From Labedella endophytica (GTDB lineage: Bacteria; Actinomycetota; Actinomycetes; Actinomycetales; Microbacteriaceae): a stretch of 64,000 nucleotides of DNA. This document shows, one piece after another, positions 1 to 8,852 of the stretch. How positions within the stretch are numbered: position 1 is the first letter of the stretch; each line of letters begins with the position of its first letter. The notes beneath the pieces are model-generated. The model was not told where the DNA came from. It was given only the letters and a program-made list of their open reading frames with translations, and did not search any database. The position numbers and the translations under genes are program-made. The stretch is taken from the NCBI RefSeq assembly GCF_003990045.1, contig NZ_RZGZ01000002.1:744001-808000 (forward strand), given 5' to 3'.

Positions 1-572
1 TCCTCGAGGATCCGCCGCGCCTCGTCGCGGTCACCGCGGCGCAGATGCACACGCGCGAGCACGACGGCCGCCTCGTCCGCCTCGACCGAGCCGGCCTCGA
101 GGAGCGAGATCACCTGGTCGTCGAAGCGGTCGTCGACCTCGAAGGCGTGCTCTCCGAGCCGGTAGGCCGCGAGCTCCCACGTGTGCGCCGTCGTGTCGAC
201 GGCGAGCTGCAGCCACGGCTCCGCGGAGGCCCAGTCGCGGAGGTAGACGTACAGCTCCCCGATCATCGCCGCGACGTTCTCACCACGACGATGCGCATCG
301 ACGAGGACACCGACGGCGTCCGCGTCGCGCTCGAGCGACGCGAGGATCAAGCCGATGGCCGTGAGCGCTTCCGCTCGACCCTCCGAGTCCGCCCACTCCT
401 CCCAGTGTTCGGCGCCATCCTCCCCGCCGTGCACCGCGGCGAGCGCCGCCACATCGTCCCCGTCGAACGTTTCCGCGACGGCGAGATCCGCGAGCGCATG
501 CCATTCGCCCGCCTCGAAGAGAGATCCGGCTCGCCCGACCTTGTCGGGAGGTTCGGCCGTGTCCGTCGTCAT
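1..572 (-). CDS. TPR-like hypothetical protein, 3' end beyond window
   Basis: The frame starts at an ATG at 572 and stays open to the window edge (190 codons), so the C-terminus is missing. The product is acidic and apparently all helical, with repeated Ala/Leu/Trp-rich helix pairs (for example WASAEPWLQLAVDTTAH and EARRILE) of the kind seen in tetratricopeptide scaffolds. There is no signal peptide or membrane segment. It is last in a minus-strand run of eight genes and lies 127 bp after the DksA-like gene. The TPR assignment is inferred from helix periodicity only; the function is unknown. Confidence 0.6.
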   Translation of the reverse strand, partial: MTTDTAEPPDKVGRAGSLFEAGEWHALADLAVAETFDGDDVAALAAVHGGEDGAEHWEEWADSEGRAEALTAIGLILASLERDADAVGVLVDAHRRGENVAAMIGELYVYLRDWASAEPWLQLAVDTTAHTWELAAYRLGEHAFEVDDRFDDQVISLLEAGSVEADEAAVVLARVHLRRGDRDEARRILE

Positions 573-699
573 GGTGCCGCGCTCCTCCGAGCCCTCGAGG
601 AGAGCGTCAATCCCGCGCTCCGGCGTAGGCGGGCGCCGTCTGAGGATCACACTATCGGCGGCGCGGGCGCGGAGAACGTCCCCGTGCGAGGGAGGATCC

Positions 700-1068
700 C
701 TACCGCCTCGCCTCCACGATCCGCGCGCAGTCGATGCACAGCTCCGCCGTCGGCCGGGCAACGAGCCGCTCCGCCCCGATCGGCCGCCCGCACCGCACGC
801 ACGAGCCGTAGGTCCCGTCCGCCACGCGATCGAGCGCCCGGTCCAGCTGGGCGAGCTCGTCGACGAGCCCCGCGCGGAGTCCCTCCGCTTGCGACCACTG
901 GGCCGAGAGGGTCTCGCCCTCAGGGTCGTGCTCGTCGTCGTCCGAGCCACCCGCGCGCGTGGAACGGATGTCGCTGAGGCGCGACTCGGCGACTCCCGCC
1001 TCACGCAGGAGCTGCTCCCGCCGGGCGGCCAGGAGTTCACCGGGCGACGGCTCGGCAGCGGTGCTCAC
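700..1068 (-). CDS. TraR/DksA-type zinc-finger protein
   Basis: A short protein of about 122 residues. The N-terminal half is charged and helical, with an LLAARREQLLREAG helix typical of the DksA/TraR coiled coil. The C-terminal half holds a four-cysteine finger, CVRCG followed 19 residues later by CIDC, preceded by the family motif DGTYGSC. Such proteins bind zinc; DksA-like members act in the secondary channel of RNA polymerase, but the exact role in actinobacteria is uncertain. I chose the GTG at 1068 (GTG AGC ACC) because the upstream codons overlap the amidase 3' end. The gene follows the amidase stop by 25 bp, so they are probably cotranscribed. Confidence 0.8.
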   Translation of the reverse strand: MSTAAEPSPGELLAARREQLLREAGVAESRLSDIRSTRAGGSDDDEHDPEGETLSAQWSQAEGLRAGLVDELAQLDRALDRVADGTYGSCVRCGRPIGAERLVARPTAELCIDCARIVEARR

Positions 1069-1093
1069 GACAACACCATCACGACGAACACCC

Positions 1094-2527
1094 TCACGAC
1101 ACCGGCGGTCGGCGGTGCTGCCACCGCAACCGCCGCTCCAACTGCGCACCGAGCGACAGCAGAACATCCTCGCGACCAGGCCGGCCGATGAGCTGCACGC
1201 CCATCGGCAGCCCCTCCGCGGTCTGGTGCACGGGCAGCGTGATCGCGGGGAGCCCGGCCACGTTCACGAACGACGTGAACGGCGAGTACTGCACCTGCTG
1301 TGCGAAGTTCCGGTCGGGGTCGGCGAGGTCGTGCCAGCCGATGCGCCGTGGCGTGAGTGCGAGGGTCGGGGTGATCACGGCGTCGAATCGATCGAACTGG
1401 GCGATGACCCGGCGCTCGAACGCGGCGAGCGTCGACTGCGTCTCGGCGAGGTGGCGGGCGGAGAGCGCACGGCCGCGCGCGACGAGCTCCTGCGTGACCG
1501 GTTCGAGGAGCCCGATCGTGTCGCCGTCCACGGGAAGCATGGCGGCCGACACCTGCCAGATCGTGCGGAATGCATCCGGGTAGACGCCCCCGTGCTCGAG
1601 GACGGTCTCCTCGACGCCGTGCCCGATCGCGGTCAGCTGTTCCACGGCGAGCGCCACGGCCTCGCCCGCCTCGGGCGAGACGGTGATCTCCACGTCGTCG
1701 TCCCACGGGGAGTTCTCGAGCACCCCGAGGGTGAAGCGACCCTCACCGCGGGTGGCGACGCCGAGGTAGTCGCCGTCGTCGAACTCGGGTGCCCCGACGC
1801 TGAAGGGATGAGGGACGCGACCGTTACGGCGGTCGAGCATCGCATCGAAGAGGAGGGCGGCGTCCTGCACGGTGCGGGCGATCGGACCCTTCACGGCGAG
1901 GCCGGCGAGCGAGTCGAGGGCTGAACCGGACGGCACCCGGCCACGCGAGGGCTTCAGCCCCACGAGACCGCACGCCGCCGCGGGGATGCGGATGGATCCG
2001 CCGCCGTCGCTCGCGGGTGCGAACGGGAGGATGCGGGCGGCGACGGCTACGGCCGCTCCCCCGCTCGACCCGCCGGCTCCGAGTGTCGGGTCCCAGGGGT
2101 TCCGGGCAGGGGCACGACCGAAGGGTTCCGTGTAACCGTAGAGGCCGAACTCGGGGGTCGCCGTCTTGCCGATGCTCACCGCACCGGCGGCGTCGAGCAC
2201 GTCGACGATCGCGTCGGAGCGCTCCGAGACCGTGCCGGGGAAGACGCGCGACCCCCACGCGATGGGCGTTCCCGCGCGGGCGGTGAGGTCCTTGTCCGCG
2301 AGCGGGAGACCCCACAGCCGGTCCGTCTTCGGCTGGGTGTCCTGCACGTGGCGGGCGCGGGCGCGGGCCGCGTCGGGGGTGAGGTGGGCGAAGACGCCGA
2401 GCTCGGGATCGAGGCGCTCGGCGCGCGCGATCACGATGTCGGTGAGCTCCACGGGCGAGATCTCGTCGCGCTGCAGCCGCACCCAGAGTTCGAGCGCGGA
2501 CAGCCGCTCCCAGTCGACGTCGGTCAT
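1094..2527 (-). CDS. Amidase signature family hydrolase
   Basis: A 477-residue member of the amidase signature family, which hydrolyses carboxamides with a Ser-cisSer-Lys triad. The expected residues are visible: Lys79 in PLADKDL, the GGSSGG loop at about 152-157 with the cis-Ser, and the nucleophile Ser178 in SDGGGSIRIPA. Length is normal. There is no signal peptide, so it acts in the cytosol. It is not adjacent to gatA/gatC-like partners and reads as a stand-alone amidase, not the GatA subunit; the substrate cannot be inferred. It lies 45 bp after the GNAT gene in the same minus-strand run. Confidence 0.85.
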   Translation of the reverse strand: MTDVDWERLSALELWVRLQRDEISPVELTDIVIARAERLDPELGVFAHLTPDAARARARHVQDTQPKTDRLWGLPLADKDLTARAGTPIAWGSRVFPGTVSERSDAIVDVLDAAGAVSIGKTATPEFGLYGYTEPFGRAPARNPWDPTLGAGGSSGGAAVAVAARILPFAPASDGGGSIRIPAAACGLVGLKPSRGRVPSGSALDSLAGLAVKGPIARTVQDAALLFDAMLDRRNGRVPHPFSVGAPEFDDGDYLGVATRGEGRFTLGVLENSPWDDDVEITVSPEAGEAVALAVEQLTAIGHGVEETVLEHGGVYPDAFRTIWQVSAAMLPVDGDTIGLLEPVTQELVARGRALSARHLAETQSTLAAFERRVIAQFDRFDAVITPTLALTPRRIGWHDLADPDRNFAQQVQYSPFTSFVNVAGLPAITLPVHQTAEGLPMGVQLIGRPGREDVLLSLGAQLERRLRWQHRRPPVS

Positions 2528-2572
2528 GCGTTCAGCCTACGTCCGGGAGGCCGGGCCAGGCCGGGTCCAGCC

Positions 2573-3151
2573 CTACTTCAGGGACAGCTGGAGCATGACG
2601 GTGCCGAGCCACCGGTCGAACTTGAAGCCCACGCGCCCCATGCGGCCGATCTCCTTGAACCCGAACTGGGCGTGCAGCGCGAGCGACGCCTCGGCGCCCT
2701 TGTCGCTGATCACGGCGAGGATCTCCTTGAGACCCGCTTGCTTCGACTTCTGGATGAGCTCGCCGAGCAGCGCCCGTCCGAGCCCCTTGCCCGTGGCCGC
2801 GGCGCCCAGGTAGATGCTGTTCTCCACGGTGAAGCGGTAGGCCCGCTTCTCCTTCCACGGCTGCACGAGTGCGTAGCCGAGCACGTGCCCGTTCGGCGAG
2901 ACGGCCACGATGAAGGGCATGCCCTGCTTCTGCAGGTGCGCGAACTTGCTCTTCCACTTCGCGAGGGTCATGCGGTCCTCGTCGAACGTGACGGAGCTGT
3001 TGGTCACGTAGTAGTTGTAGATCTCGCGGATGTCCGGCAGATCGGCGGGAACGGCGTCCCGGATCGTGTACTCGAACGGCGCCTCGGGCGCGGGCTTCTT
3101 CCGCAGGTGGGTGGGCAGCTTGCGCGGCTGCAGGTATTCCTCTTCCAGCAC
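2573..3151 (-). CDS. GNAT N-acetyltransferase, phosphinothricin acetyltransferase-like
   Basis: A 192-residue GNAT protein. The N-terminal 25 residues are basic and precede the domain start (YTIRDAVPADLPDIREIYNYY). The acetyl-CoA loop is TGKGLGRALL, close to the canonical Q/RxxGxG/A, and the domain ends with FGFKEIGRMGRVGFKFDRW, which resembles the phosphinothricin/methionine-sulfoximine acetyltransferase group (PAT/MddA). Known members acetylate small amines or the herbicide analogue; the physiological substrate here is not determinable. The start lies 9 bp after the ung stop, suggesting cotranscription. Confidence 0.8.
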   Translation of the reverse strand: MLEEEYLQPRKLPTHLRKKPAPEAPFEYTIRDAVPADLPDIREIYNYYVTNSSVTFDEDRMTLAKWKSKFAHLQKQGMPFIVAVSPNGHVLGYALVQPWKEKRAYRFTVENSIYLGAAATGKGLGRALLGELIQKSKQAGLKEILAVISDKGAEASLALHAQFGFKEIGRMGRVGFKFDRWLGTVMLQLSLK

Positions 3152-3160
3152 GGATCCAGC

Positions 3161-3859
3161 CTAACGCGCGAGGGACCAGTCGACGGGCTCGGCACCGGCC
3201 GCCACGAGGTGTTCGTTGGCGCGCGAGAATGGCTTCGATCCGAAGAATCCGCGCGATGCGGACAGTGGGCTCGGGTGAGGCGACGCCACGATGGGCGTCT
3301 CGCCGAGCAGCGGAGTGAGGCTCTGCGCGTCCTTGCCCCACAGGATCGAGACGAGCGGGGTACCCCGCGCCACGAGGGTGCGGATGGCGTGGTCCGTCAC
3401 GGCTTCCCAGCCCTTCCCGCGGTGAGAGGCGGCTTCGCCCGGCCGAACGGTGAGCACGCGGTTGAGCAGCATCACGCCGCTCTCCGCCCACGGGGTGAGA
3501 TCCCCCGTCGGTGCGGGCGGGATGCCGAGGTCGTCCTGCAGTTCCTTGTAGATGTTCGCGAGGCTGCGCGGCAGCGGGCGCACGTGCGCATCCACGGCGA
3601 ACGAGAGCCCGATCGGGTGCCCGGGCGTGGGGTAGGGGTCCTGCCCCACGATGAGCACGCGCACGGCGTCCAGCGGATACGAGAACGCCCGCAACACGTG
3701 ATCGCCGGCCGGGAGGGTGTGATGCCCCGCCGCGTGCTCGGCGCGGAGGAAGTCCCCCATCTCGGCGATGCGATCGGCGACCGGTTCGAGGGCCTCGGCC
3801 CAGCCCGCGTCGATCACGCCGTCCGAGGCGAGCTCGGCGAGGGATCGACCGCCGCTCAC
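3161..3859 (-). CDS. ung: Uracil-DNA glycosylase
   Basis: Removes uracil from DNA in base-excision repair. Family 1 motifs are present: the water-activating loop GQDPYPTPG with Asp74, [16 protein letters not shown], and the C-terminal [21 protein letters not shown] region containing the leucine-loop/His. At 232 residues it is of usual length. GTG at 3859 is chosen because it overlaps the upstream stop (GTGA); longer starts would run into the peptidase E-like gene. The overlap indicates translational coupling with that gene. Confidence 0.93.
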   Translation of the reverse strand: MSGGRSLAELASDGVIDAGWAEALEPVADRIAEMGDFLRAEHAAGHHTLPAGDHVLRAFSYPLDAVRVLIVGQDPYPTPGHPIGLSFAVDAHVRPLPRSLANIYKELQDDLGIPPAPTGDLTPWAESGVMLLNRVLTVRPGEAASHRGKGWEAVTDHAIRTLVARGTPLVSILWGKDAQSLTPLLGETPIVASPHPSPLSASRGFFGSKPFSRANEHLVAAGAEPVDWSLAR

Positions 3860-4572
3860 GACGCGGCGACCGTGGACACCCGCACGCCCGCGTCGTCCGT
3901 CGTCACCTGCCAGACGCTCCCGCTGCCCGTGACGGCCAGCCCGCCCTCGGACACCACGAGCGCGGTGTTCTCGTCGATCGCGACGCCGCCGGGGACGAGG
4001 CCGGCCTCGGTGGCCGCGACGAGGCGACCGAGCGTGCCCCACTGGGCCGCGTGCACGTCCACCGAGATGTCGATGAGACCGATCCCGGGCTGCACGGTGA
4101 CCTCCTCGAGGTCCTCCGCCGTCTCCTCGGGCGACACGGCCACGCCGCCGATCTTGGATCCGCCCACGATGGCCTGCTCGGCGGCGAGCGCCGCTCCCGC
4201 CGAGAACCCGAGGTAGGGCATGCCGCCGGCCACGAGCCGACGGATCTCCACGACGAGCGGCTCGAGTGCCGTCGCGTAAGCGGGGGTGAGGCCGCCGCCC
4301 ACATAGAGGGCGTCGAGGTCGGCCAGGTCGGCGAGCTCGAACGCTCCCCCCTCCACCCGCAGGCGGGCGACGACCTCACAGGCCCCGGCGAGCGCGAGCT
4401 CGCTCTCGATGCGCGCCGCGTCCTCCACGCCGGAGTCCTCGGTCACGAGGAACACGCCGATGCGGGGAAGCGTCGCCACCTCGGCCCGCCCGGCGGCCTC
4501 GGCCACGAAGGCCGACAGGATCGTCGTGTCGTGGGCGAACCGCTGTCCGCCACCCACCAGGTGAATGCTCAT
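3856..4572 (-). CDS. Peptidase E (S51)-like / type 1 glutamine amidotransferase-like protein
   Basis: A 238-residue protein of the S51 fold. The nucleophile elbow GFSAGAAL puts Ser124 at the expected place, and [10 protein letters not shown] provides the likely catalytic His174. The glycine-rich [10 protein letters not shown] strand is also typical. S51 enzymes cleave Asp-X dipeptides or, as cyanophycinase, beta-aspartyl polymers; no cyanophycin synthetase is nearby, so the substrate is open. It overlaps by 4 bp both the phosphoribosyltransferase upstream and ung downstream, within an operon of overlapping genes. Confidence 0.82.
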   Translation of the reverse strand: MSIHLVGGGQRFAHDTTILSAFVAEAAGRAEVATLPRIGVFLVTEDSGVEDAARIESELALAGACEVVARLRVEGGAFELADLADLDALYVGGGLTPAYATALEPLVVEIRRLVAGGMPYLGFSAGAALAAEQAIVGGSKIGGVAVSPEETAEDLEEVTVQPGIGLIDISVDVHAAQWGTLGRLVAATEAGLVPGGVAIDENTALVVSEGGLAVTGSGSVWQVTTDDAGVRVSTVAAS

Positions 4573-5129
4573 GTTCTCGTCCCCTCGTCGCCCGCCGCGG
4601 CGTCGTCGCCGCGGTCATCGTGCTCGTCGTGATCCGTGCCGTCGGTCGCCACGGGGGGCAGGGCCGACCACGGGAAGGTGATCCACTTGTCGGTGCGGCG
4701 CCAGTCGTAGTGCGGCTCGTGCACCGTGCGCGGCTTCGTGAAGAGCGTCACGCTGCGAACCTCGGCCCCGTAGCCCTCGAGAAGGTCCACGACGAGCGCG
4801 AGCGTGCGCCCGGAATCGGAGACGTCGTCGGCGAGGAGCACGCGCTTGCCGGCGAGCGCCGGGGCGTCGAGCATCGGCGGCAGCAGGATCGGCTCGGGCA
4901 GCGTCTCGTGCACGTCGGTGTAGAACTCCACGTTGATCGAGCCGCACATCTTCGTGCCGAGAGCGTAGGAGATCGCGCCGGCGAGCGGCAGCCCGCCGCG
5001 GGCGATCGCCACCACGAGGTCGGGCTCGAAGCCGCTGCGTCGCACGGTGCGCGCGAGCTCGCGGGAGGCGCGACCGAAGTCGTCCCAGGTCAGGACCTCG
5101 CGTTCGGGCGCGGCCGTGGTGTCGCTCAT
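4569..5129 (-). CDS. Phosphoribosyltransferase family protein
   Basis: A 186-residue type I phosphoribosyltransferase. The PRPP-binding signature VLLADDVSDSGRTL spans residues 97-110, with ARGGLPLAG upstream as the second loop. The last 30 residues are acidic low complexity. It resembles the xanthine/hypoxanthine PRTase-like proteins of actinobacteria; purine salvage is plausible but the base is not readable from sequence. The start overlaps the SDR stop and the stop overlaps the peptidase E-like start, each by 4 bp. Confidence 0.85.
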   Translation of the reverse strand: MSDTTAAPEREVLTWDDFGRASRELARTVRRSGFEPDLVVAIARGGLPLAGAISYALGTKMCGSINVEFYTDVHETLPEPILLPPMLDAPALAGKRVLLADDVSDSGRTLALVVDLLEGYGAEVRSVTLFTKPRTVHEPHYDWRRTDKWITFPWSALPPVATDGTDHDEHDDRGDDAAAGDEGTRT

Positions 5130-5902
5130 GCCTTCGCCTTCAGTTCCCCGCGCGCCACCTTGTGGGGCGCGGCCTGCGCCACGGGCTTCACGGTGATGGA
5201 GTCGAGGTCGACGTGCGGCGGCAGCTCGGCCGCGTGCACGATCACCTCGGCGATGTCGCCGGCCACGAGCGGCGCCGCGACGTTGTCGTACACGGCGTCG
5301 GCGCGCTCCTTGTCGCCGCCGAAGCGGTTGAGGGAGAACTCCTCCGTGTGGACCATGCCGGGGGCCACCTCGATCACGCGGATGGGCTCGCCGCTGAGCT
5401 CGAGGCGCAGCACCTCGAGCACGGCGCGCTGCGCGAACTTCGTGGCGTTGTATCCGCCGCCGCCCTCATAGGCGCGGTGCCCCGCGATCGAGGTGACACC
5501 CACGATCGAGGCCGTCCCGCCGTCCGTCGTGGAGGCCCGGAGCGCGGGAAGCAGCGCCGCGATCATGCGCTGGGTGCCGATCACGTTCACCTCGAACATC
5601 TGGCGCCAGTCATCGGGGGACGATGTCTCGACCGAATCGAGTCCGATCGCTCCACCGGCGTTGCAGACGAGCACGTCGGCGCCGCCGAGGGCCTCGACGG
5701 CCTCGCGGACCCGCTCGACGTCCTCGGCCACCGTGACGTCGGCCACGACGGTCTCGGCTCCCGTCTCCGCGGCGAGTTCCGCGAGCCGGTCCGCCCGGCG
5801 GGCCACGCCGAGCACCTCCCACCCGTGCTCCCGGAACAGGGCCGCCGTGGCCCGTCCGATCCCCGAACTCGCTCCCGTGACCACTGCGCGTCTCACCGTC
5901 AT
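5126..5902 (-). CDS. Short-chain dehydrogenase/reductase, NADP-preferring YdfG-like
   Basis: A 258-residue classical SDR. The dinucleotide motif TGASSGIG lies at residues 9-16, CNAGG at 79-83, and the catalytic Ser137, Tyr150 and Lys154 (YNATK) are all present. ARRADRL after strand 2 favours NADP. The ATG at 5902 places the Rossmann motif at the usual distance; an in-frame extension to 5983 lacks conservation. It heads the minus-strand operon down to ung. The substrate is unknown; YdfG-type members oxidise 3-hydroxy acids such as serine. Confidence 0.87.
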   Translation of the reverse strand: MTVRRAVVTGASSGIGRATAALFREHGWEVLGVARRADRLAELAAETGAETVVADVTVAEDVERVREAVEALGGADVLVCNAGGAIGLDSVETSSPDDWRQMFEVNVIGTQRMIAALLPALRASTTDGGTASIVGVTSIAGHRAYEGGGGYNATKFAQRAVLEVLRLELSGEPIRVIEVAPGMVHTEEFSLNRFGGDKERADAVYDNVAAPLVAGDIAEVIVHAAELPPHVDLDSITVKPVAQAAPHKVARGELKAKA

Positions 5903-6103
5903 GACTCCAGCGTATTGCCCGGGAGCGTGCATGCCTTGCCCGGCCCCGCACCCGAGCGCGTCCTCACCTGCGACCGTCGGCATCGGCCGCGGTTACGTCG
6001 TGTTGCACCCGTCGTTGTCGCGCGGCGCCGTGCTGCCTAACCTCGTCGTACGCCGTCCGGCGACCAGACCATCCCGCACGTCGATCCTTCGAGGGAGAAC
6101 ATC

Positions 6104-7429
6104 ATGAGCGACGCCACCCAGAACTGGCAGTTCGAGACCAAGCAGATCCATTCGGGCGCCCAGCCCGATCCCGTCACGAACGCCCGCGCGACGCCGATCT
6201 ACCAGACCACGAGCTACGTCTTCAACGATGCGGACCACGCCAAGAACCTCTTCGCCCTCGCGGAGTTCGGCAACATCTACACGCGCATCCAGAACCCCAC
6301 GCAGGACGTCGTCGAACAGCGGCTCGCCGCGCTCGAGGGGGGCACCGGCGCCCTCCTCCTCGCATCCGGCCAGGCCGCGGCGACCGCGGCGATCCTCAAC
6401 ATCGCCCAGGCGGGCGACCACATCGTGTCGAGCTCGTCGATCTACGGCGGCACCTACAACCTCTTCAAGTACACCCTCGCGAAGCTCGGCATCGAGACGA
6501 CGTTCGTCGAGAACCAGGACGATTCCGACGAGTGGGCGCGCGCGGTGCGGCCGAACACGAAGCTGTTCTTCGGCGAGACCGTCGGCAACCCGAAGATCAA
6601 CATCCTCGACATCCGTCTCGTCGCCGATGTGGCGCACGAGGCCGGCATCCCCCTCATCGTCGACAACACGATCGCTACTCCGTACCTCATCCGTCCGTTC
6701 GAGCACGGCGCGGACATCATCGTGCACTCCGCCACCAAGTTCCTCGGCGGCCACGGCACCGTGATCGGCGGCGCGATCGTCGACGGCGGCTCGTTCGAGT
6801 GGTCGAAGAACGTGGAGAAGTTCCCCGGCCTCACCGAGCCGGACCCCTCGTACCACGGCGCGAGCTACACCACGGCGGTGGGCGACGGACTCGCCTACAT
6901 CATCAAGGCGCGCGTTCAGGTGCTGCGCGACCTCGGCGCCGCCATCTCGCCGAACAGCGCGTGGCTGCTCATCCAGGGCATCGAGACGCTCAGCCTCCGC
7001 ATCGAGCGGCACGTGCAGAACGCCCAGGAGATCGCCGAGTGGCTCGACGCCCACCCGGACGTCGCCTCGGTGAACTACTCGGGTCTGCCCTCGAGCCCCT
7101 GGTACGCCGCGGCCAACCGCTACGCGCCGAAGGGCGTCGGAGCCGTCCTGTCGTTCGAGCTCAAGGGCGGCGTGGACGCCGGCCGCACGCTCGTCAACAG
7201 CCTGTCGCTGTTCTCGCACCTCGCGAACATCGGCGACGTGCGCTCGCTCGTCATCCACCCCGCGTCGACGACCCACTCGCAGCTCACGCCCGAGCAGCAG
7301 CTGACCGCGGGCGTGACGCCGGGCCTCGTGCGCCTCTCCGTGGGCCTCGAGAACGTGGACGACCTCAAGGCCGACCTCGACCAGGCCTTCGCCGCCGCGC
7401 GCGCCGTCGTCGAGGCCGCCCGCGTCTGA
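6104..7429 (+). CDS. metY: O-acetylhomoserine sulfhydrylase (aminocarboxypropyltransferase)
   Basis: A PLP enzyme that makes homocysteine from O-acetylhomoserine and sulfide. The 441-residue length and the sequence IYTRIQNPTQDVVEQRLAALE fit MetY, not shorter MetB/MetC. The PLP lysine is Lys212 in HSATKFLGGHG, and VDNTIATPYL contributes the cofactor Asp. GGGAGAA precedes the ATG. It lies upstream of metX on the same strand, 148 bp apart, so the two genes supply consecutive steps of direct sulfhydrylation. I looked for a SAM riboswitch in the 200-bp leader and did not find one. Confidence 0.95.
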   Translation: MSDATQNWQFETKQIHSGAQPDPVTNARATPIYQTTSYVFNDADHAKNLFALAEFGNIYTRIQNPTQDVVEQRLAALEGGTGALLLASGQAAATAAILNIAQAGDHIVSSSSIYGGTYNLFKYTLAKLGIETTFVENQDDSDEWARAVRPNTKLFFGETVGNPKINILDIRLVADVAHEAGIPLIVDNTIATPYLIRPFEHGADIIVHSATKFLGGHGTVIGGAIVDGGSFEWSKNVEKFPGLTEPDPSYHGASYTTAVGDGLAYIIKARVQVLRDLGAAISPNSAWLLIQGIETLSLRIERHVQNAQEIAEWLDAHPDVASVNYSGLPSSPWYAAANRYAPKGVGAVLSFELKGGVDAGRTLVNSLSLFSHLANIGDVRSLVIHPASTTHSQLTPEQQLTAGVTPGLVRLSVGLENVDDLKADLDQAFAAARAVVEAARV

Positions 7430-7455
7430 CCCCGTCCCACGCGCACCACCCCCTT

Positions 7456-7519
7456 CCGTGAGGTGTCGCGATCTGTTGCCATTCCGACCCGGGAGGCAAC
7501 AGATTGTGACACCTCACGG
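7456..7519. repeat. 64-bp palindromic repeat, family 1, copy A
   Basis: Arms of 25 nt, CCGTGAGGTGTCGCGATCTG-type at 7456-7480 and its complement at 7495-7519, match at 23 of 25 positions with a 14-nt loop; the two mismatches are G-U compatible. It lies between metY and metX. A second copy in opposite orientation is at 59548-59611, with even the loop core CCGGGTCGGA shared, so this is a dispersed element, not merely a terminator. It may also terminate metY transcription. Confidence 0.85.
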
Positions 7520-7577
7520 AGGTTGAGGGGGGCGTAACAGAGGCGAGGGGGCTCGGTTCTTCGGGGAGGATGGGGAC

Positions 7578-8783
7578 ATGGACTGGCAGACACCCGAGGA
7601 CACCGTCCCGTCGCGCATCGTGACGGACGCCGAGGTGCGCAGTCTCATCGGCCGCCCCCACGCGACCGGCGCCTGGCGCGACGGCGATCCCGTCGCGGAC
7701 CGGCTCTTCGCGGACCTCGGCCCGCTCGACCTCGAGTTCGGCGGCCGCCTCCCCCACGTGCGTCTCGCCTACGAGACCTGGGGCGAGCTCTCCCCCGCCC
7801 GCGACAACGCCGTGCTCATCACCCACGCCCTCACGGGCGACTCCCACGCGCGGGGCGCCGCCGGTCCCGGTCAGCCGACCGCCGGCTGGTGGGAGCAGAT
7901 CGTCGGCCCCGGCCTCGCCGTCGACACCGACCGCTGGTTCGTCGTCGTGCCGAACATGCTCGGCGGCTGCCAGGGCTCCACGGGACCGGCGTCCTTCGCC
8001 CCCGACGGCCGCGAGTGGGGCGCGCGCTTCCCCTCCGTGAGCGTGCGCGACCAGGTCGCGGCTCAGGCGCTCCTCGCCGACGCGCTCGGCGTCGAACGAT
8101 GGGCCGCGATCATCGGCGGATCGATGGGCGGGATGCACGCCCTCGAGTGGGCCGTCGGGCTCCCCGACCGCCTCGAGCGGGTCGCGATCCTCGCCTCTCC
8201 CCCCGTGACGACGGCCGATCAGATCGCGCTCAACTCGGTGCAGCTCGAGGCGATCCGGATGGATCCTGCGTGGCACGGCGGCAGCTACTACGACGCGGTC
8301 GACGGCGATGGTCCGCATCGCGGGCTCGCGCTCGCCCGGCGGATGGCGCTCCTCCAGTACCGCAGTTCCACGGAGCTCAACGACCGCTTCGGCCGGCGCT
8401 GGCAGTCCGACATCGACCCGCTCGCCGACGGCGGCCGCTTCGCGATCTCGTCGTACCTCGACTTCCACGGCAACAAGTTCACGCGTCGCTTCGACGCGAA
8501 CAGCTACATCACCCTCGTCGACGCGATGAACTCCCACGACATCGGCCGCGGTCGCGGCTCCGTGGAGGAGGCCCTCACCCGGGTCACCGCGCGCACCCTC
8601 GTCGTCGGGATCGACTCCGATCGCCTGTTCCCCCTCGACGGCCAGCGGCGGATCGCGGCGGGCATCTCGACCAACATCGACGGGGACGACGCCGCCGTGA
8701 TCGTCTCGGACTTCGGGCACGACGGCTTCCTCATCGAGTTCGACGCGGTCTCCACCCACCTCGCACGGATCTTCGCCACCTGA
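7578..8783 (+). CDS. metX: Homoserine O-acetyltransferase
   Basis: An alpha/beta hydrolase-fold enzyme that acetylates homoserine with acetyl-CoA, the entry step to methionine. The nucleophile is Ser182 in IGGSMGGM; the acid/base pair falls in VVGIDSDRLFP and SDFGHDGFLIE near the C-terminus. NMLGGCQGSTGP and LITHALTGDSH are family hallmarks. The 401-residue length fits actinobacterial MetX. The ATG at 7578 follows a good ribosome binding site, GGGGAGGATGGGGAC. It pairs with metY upstream. Confidence 0.95.
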   Translation: MDWQTPEDTVPSRIVTDAEVRSLIGRPHATGAWRDGDPVADRLFADLGPLDLEFGGRLPHVRLAYETWGELSPARDNAVLITHALTGDSHARGAAGPGQPTAGWWEQIVGPGLAVDTDRWFVVVPNMLGGCQGSTGPASFAPDGREWGARFPSVSVRDQVAAQALLADALGVERWAAIIGGSMGGMHALEWAVGLPDRLERVAILASPPVTTADQIALNSVQLEAIRMDPAWHGGSYYDAVDGDGPHRGLALARRMALLQYRSSTELNDRFGRRWQSDIDPLADGGRFAISSYLDFHGNKFTRRFDANSYITLVDAMNSHDIGRGRGSVEEALTRVTARTLVVGIDSDRLFPLDGQRRIAAGISTNIDGDDAAVIVSDFGHDGFLIEFDAVSTHLARIFAT

Positions 8784-8807
8784 CCCGACGGCGACGGGCC
8801 GCGCCTT

Positions 8808-8839
8808 ATGCTGGGCGCACGACATGCTGGGCGCACGAC
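8808..8839. repeat. Perfect 16-bp tandem duplication
   Basis: ATGCTGGGCGCACGAC occurs twice head to tail at 8808-8823 and 8824-8839, between the metX stop and the kinase start, just upstream of the kinase ribosome binding site GAAGGG. Each unit offers an alternative ATG that is not followed by coding-like sequence. Confidence 0.9.
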
Positions 8840-8852
8840 GGAAGGGTGCTCG

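Noticed and set aside
45-977. Long plus-strand frame at the window start
   Set aside because: It is antisense to the TPR-like and DksA-like genes, has no recognisable domain, and reflects the lack of stops in high-GC DNA.
5903-6103. Possible SAM riboswitch before metY
   Set aside because: No SAM-I, SAM-II or SAM-IV conserved core could be found by eye. A covariance-model search would settle it.
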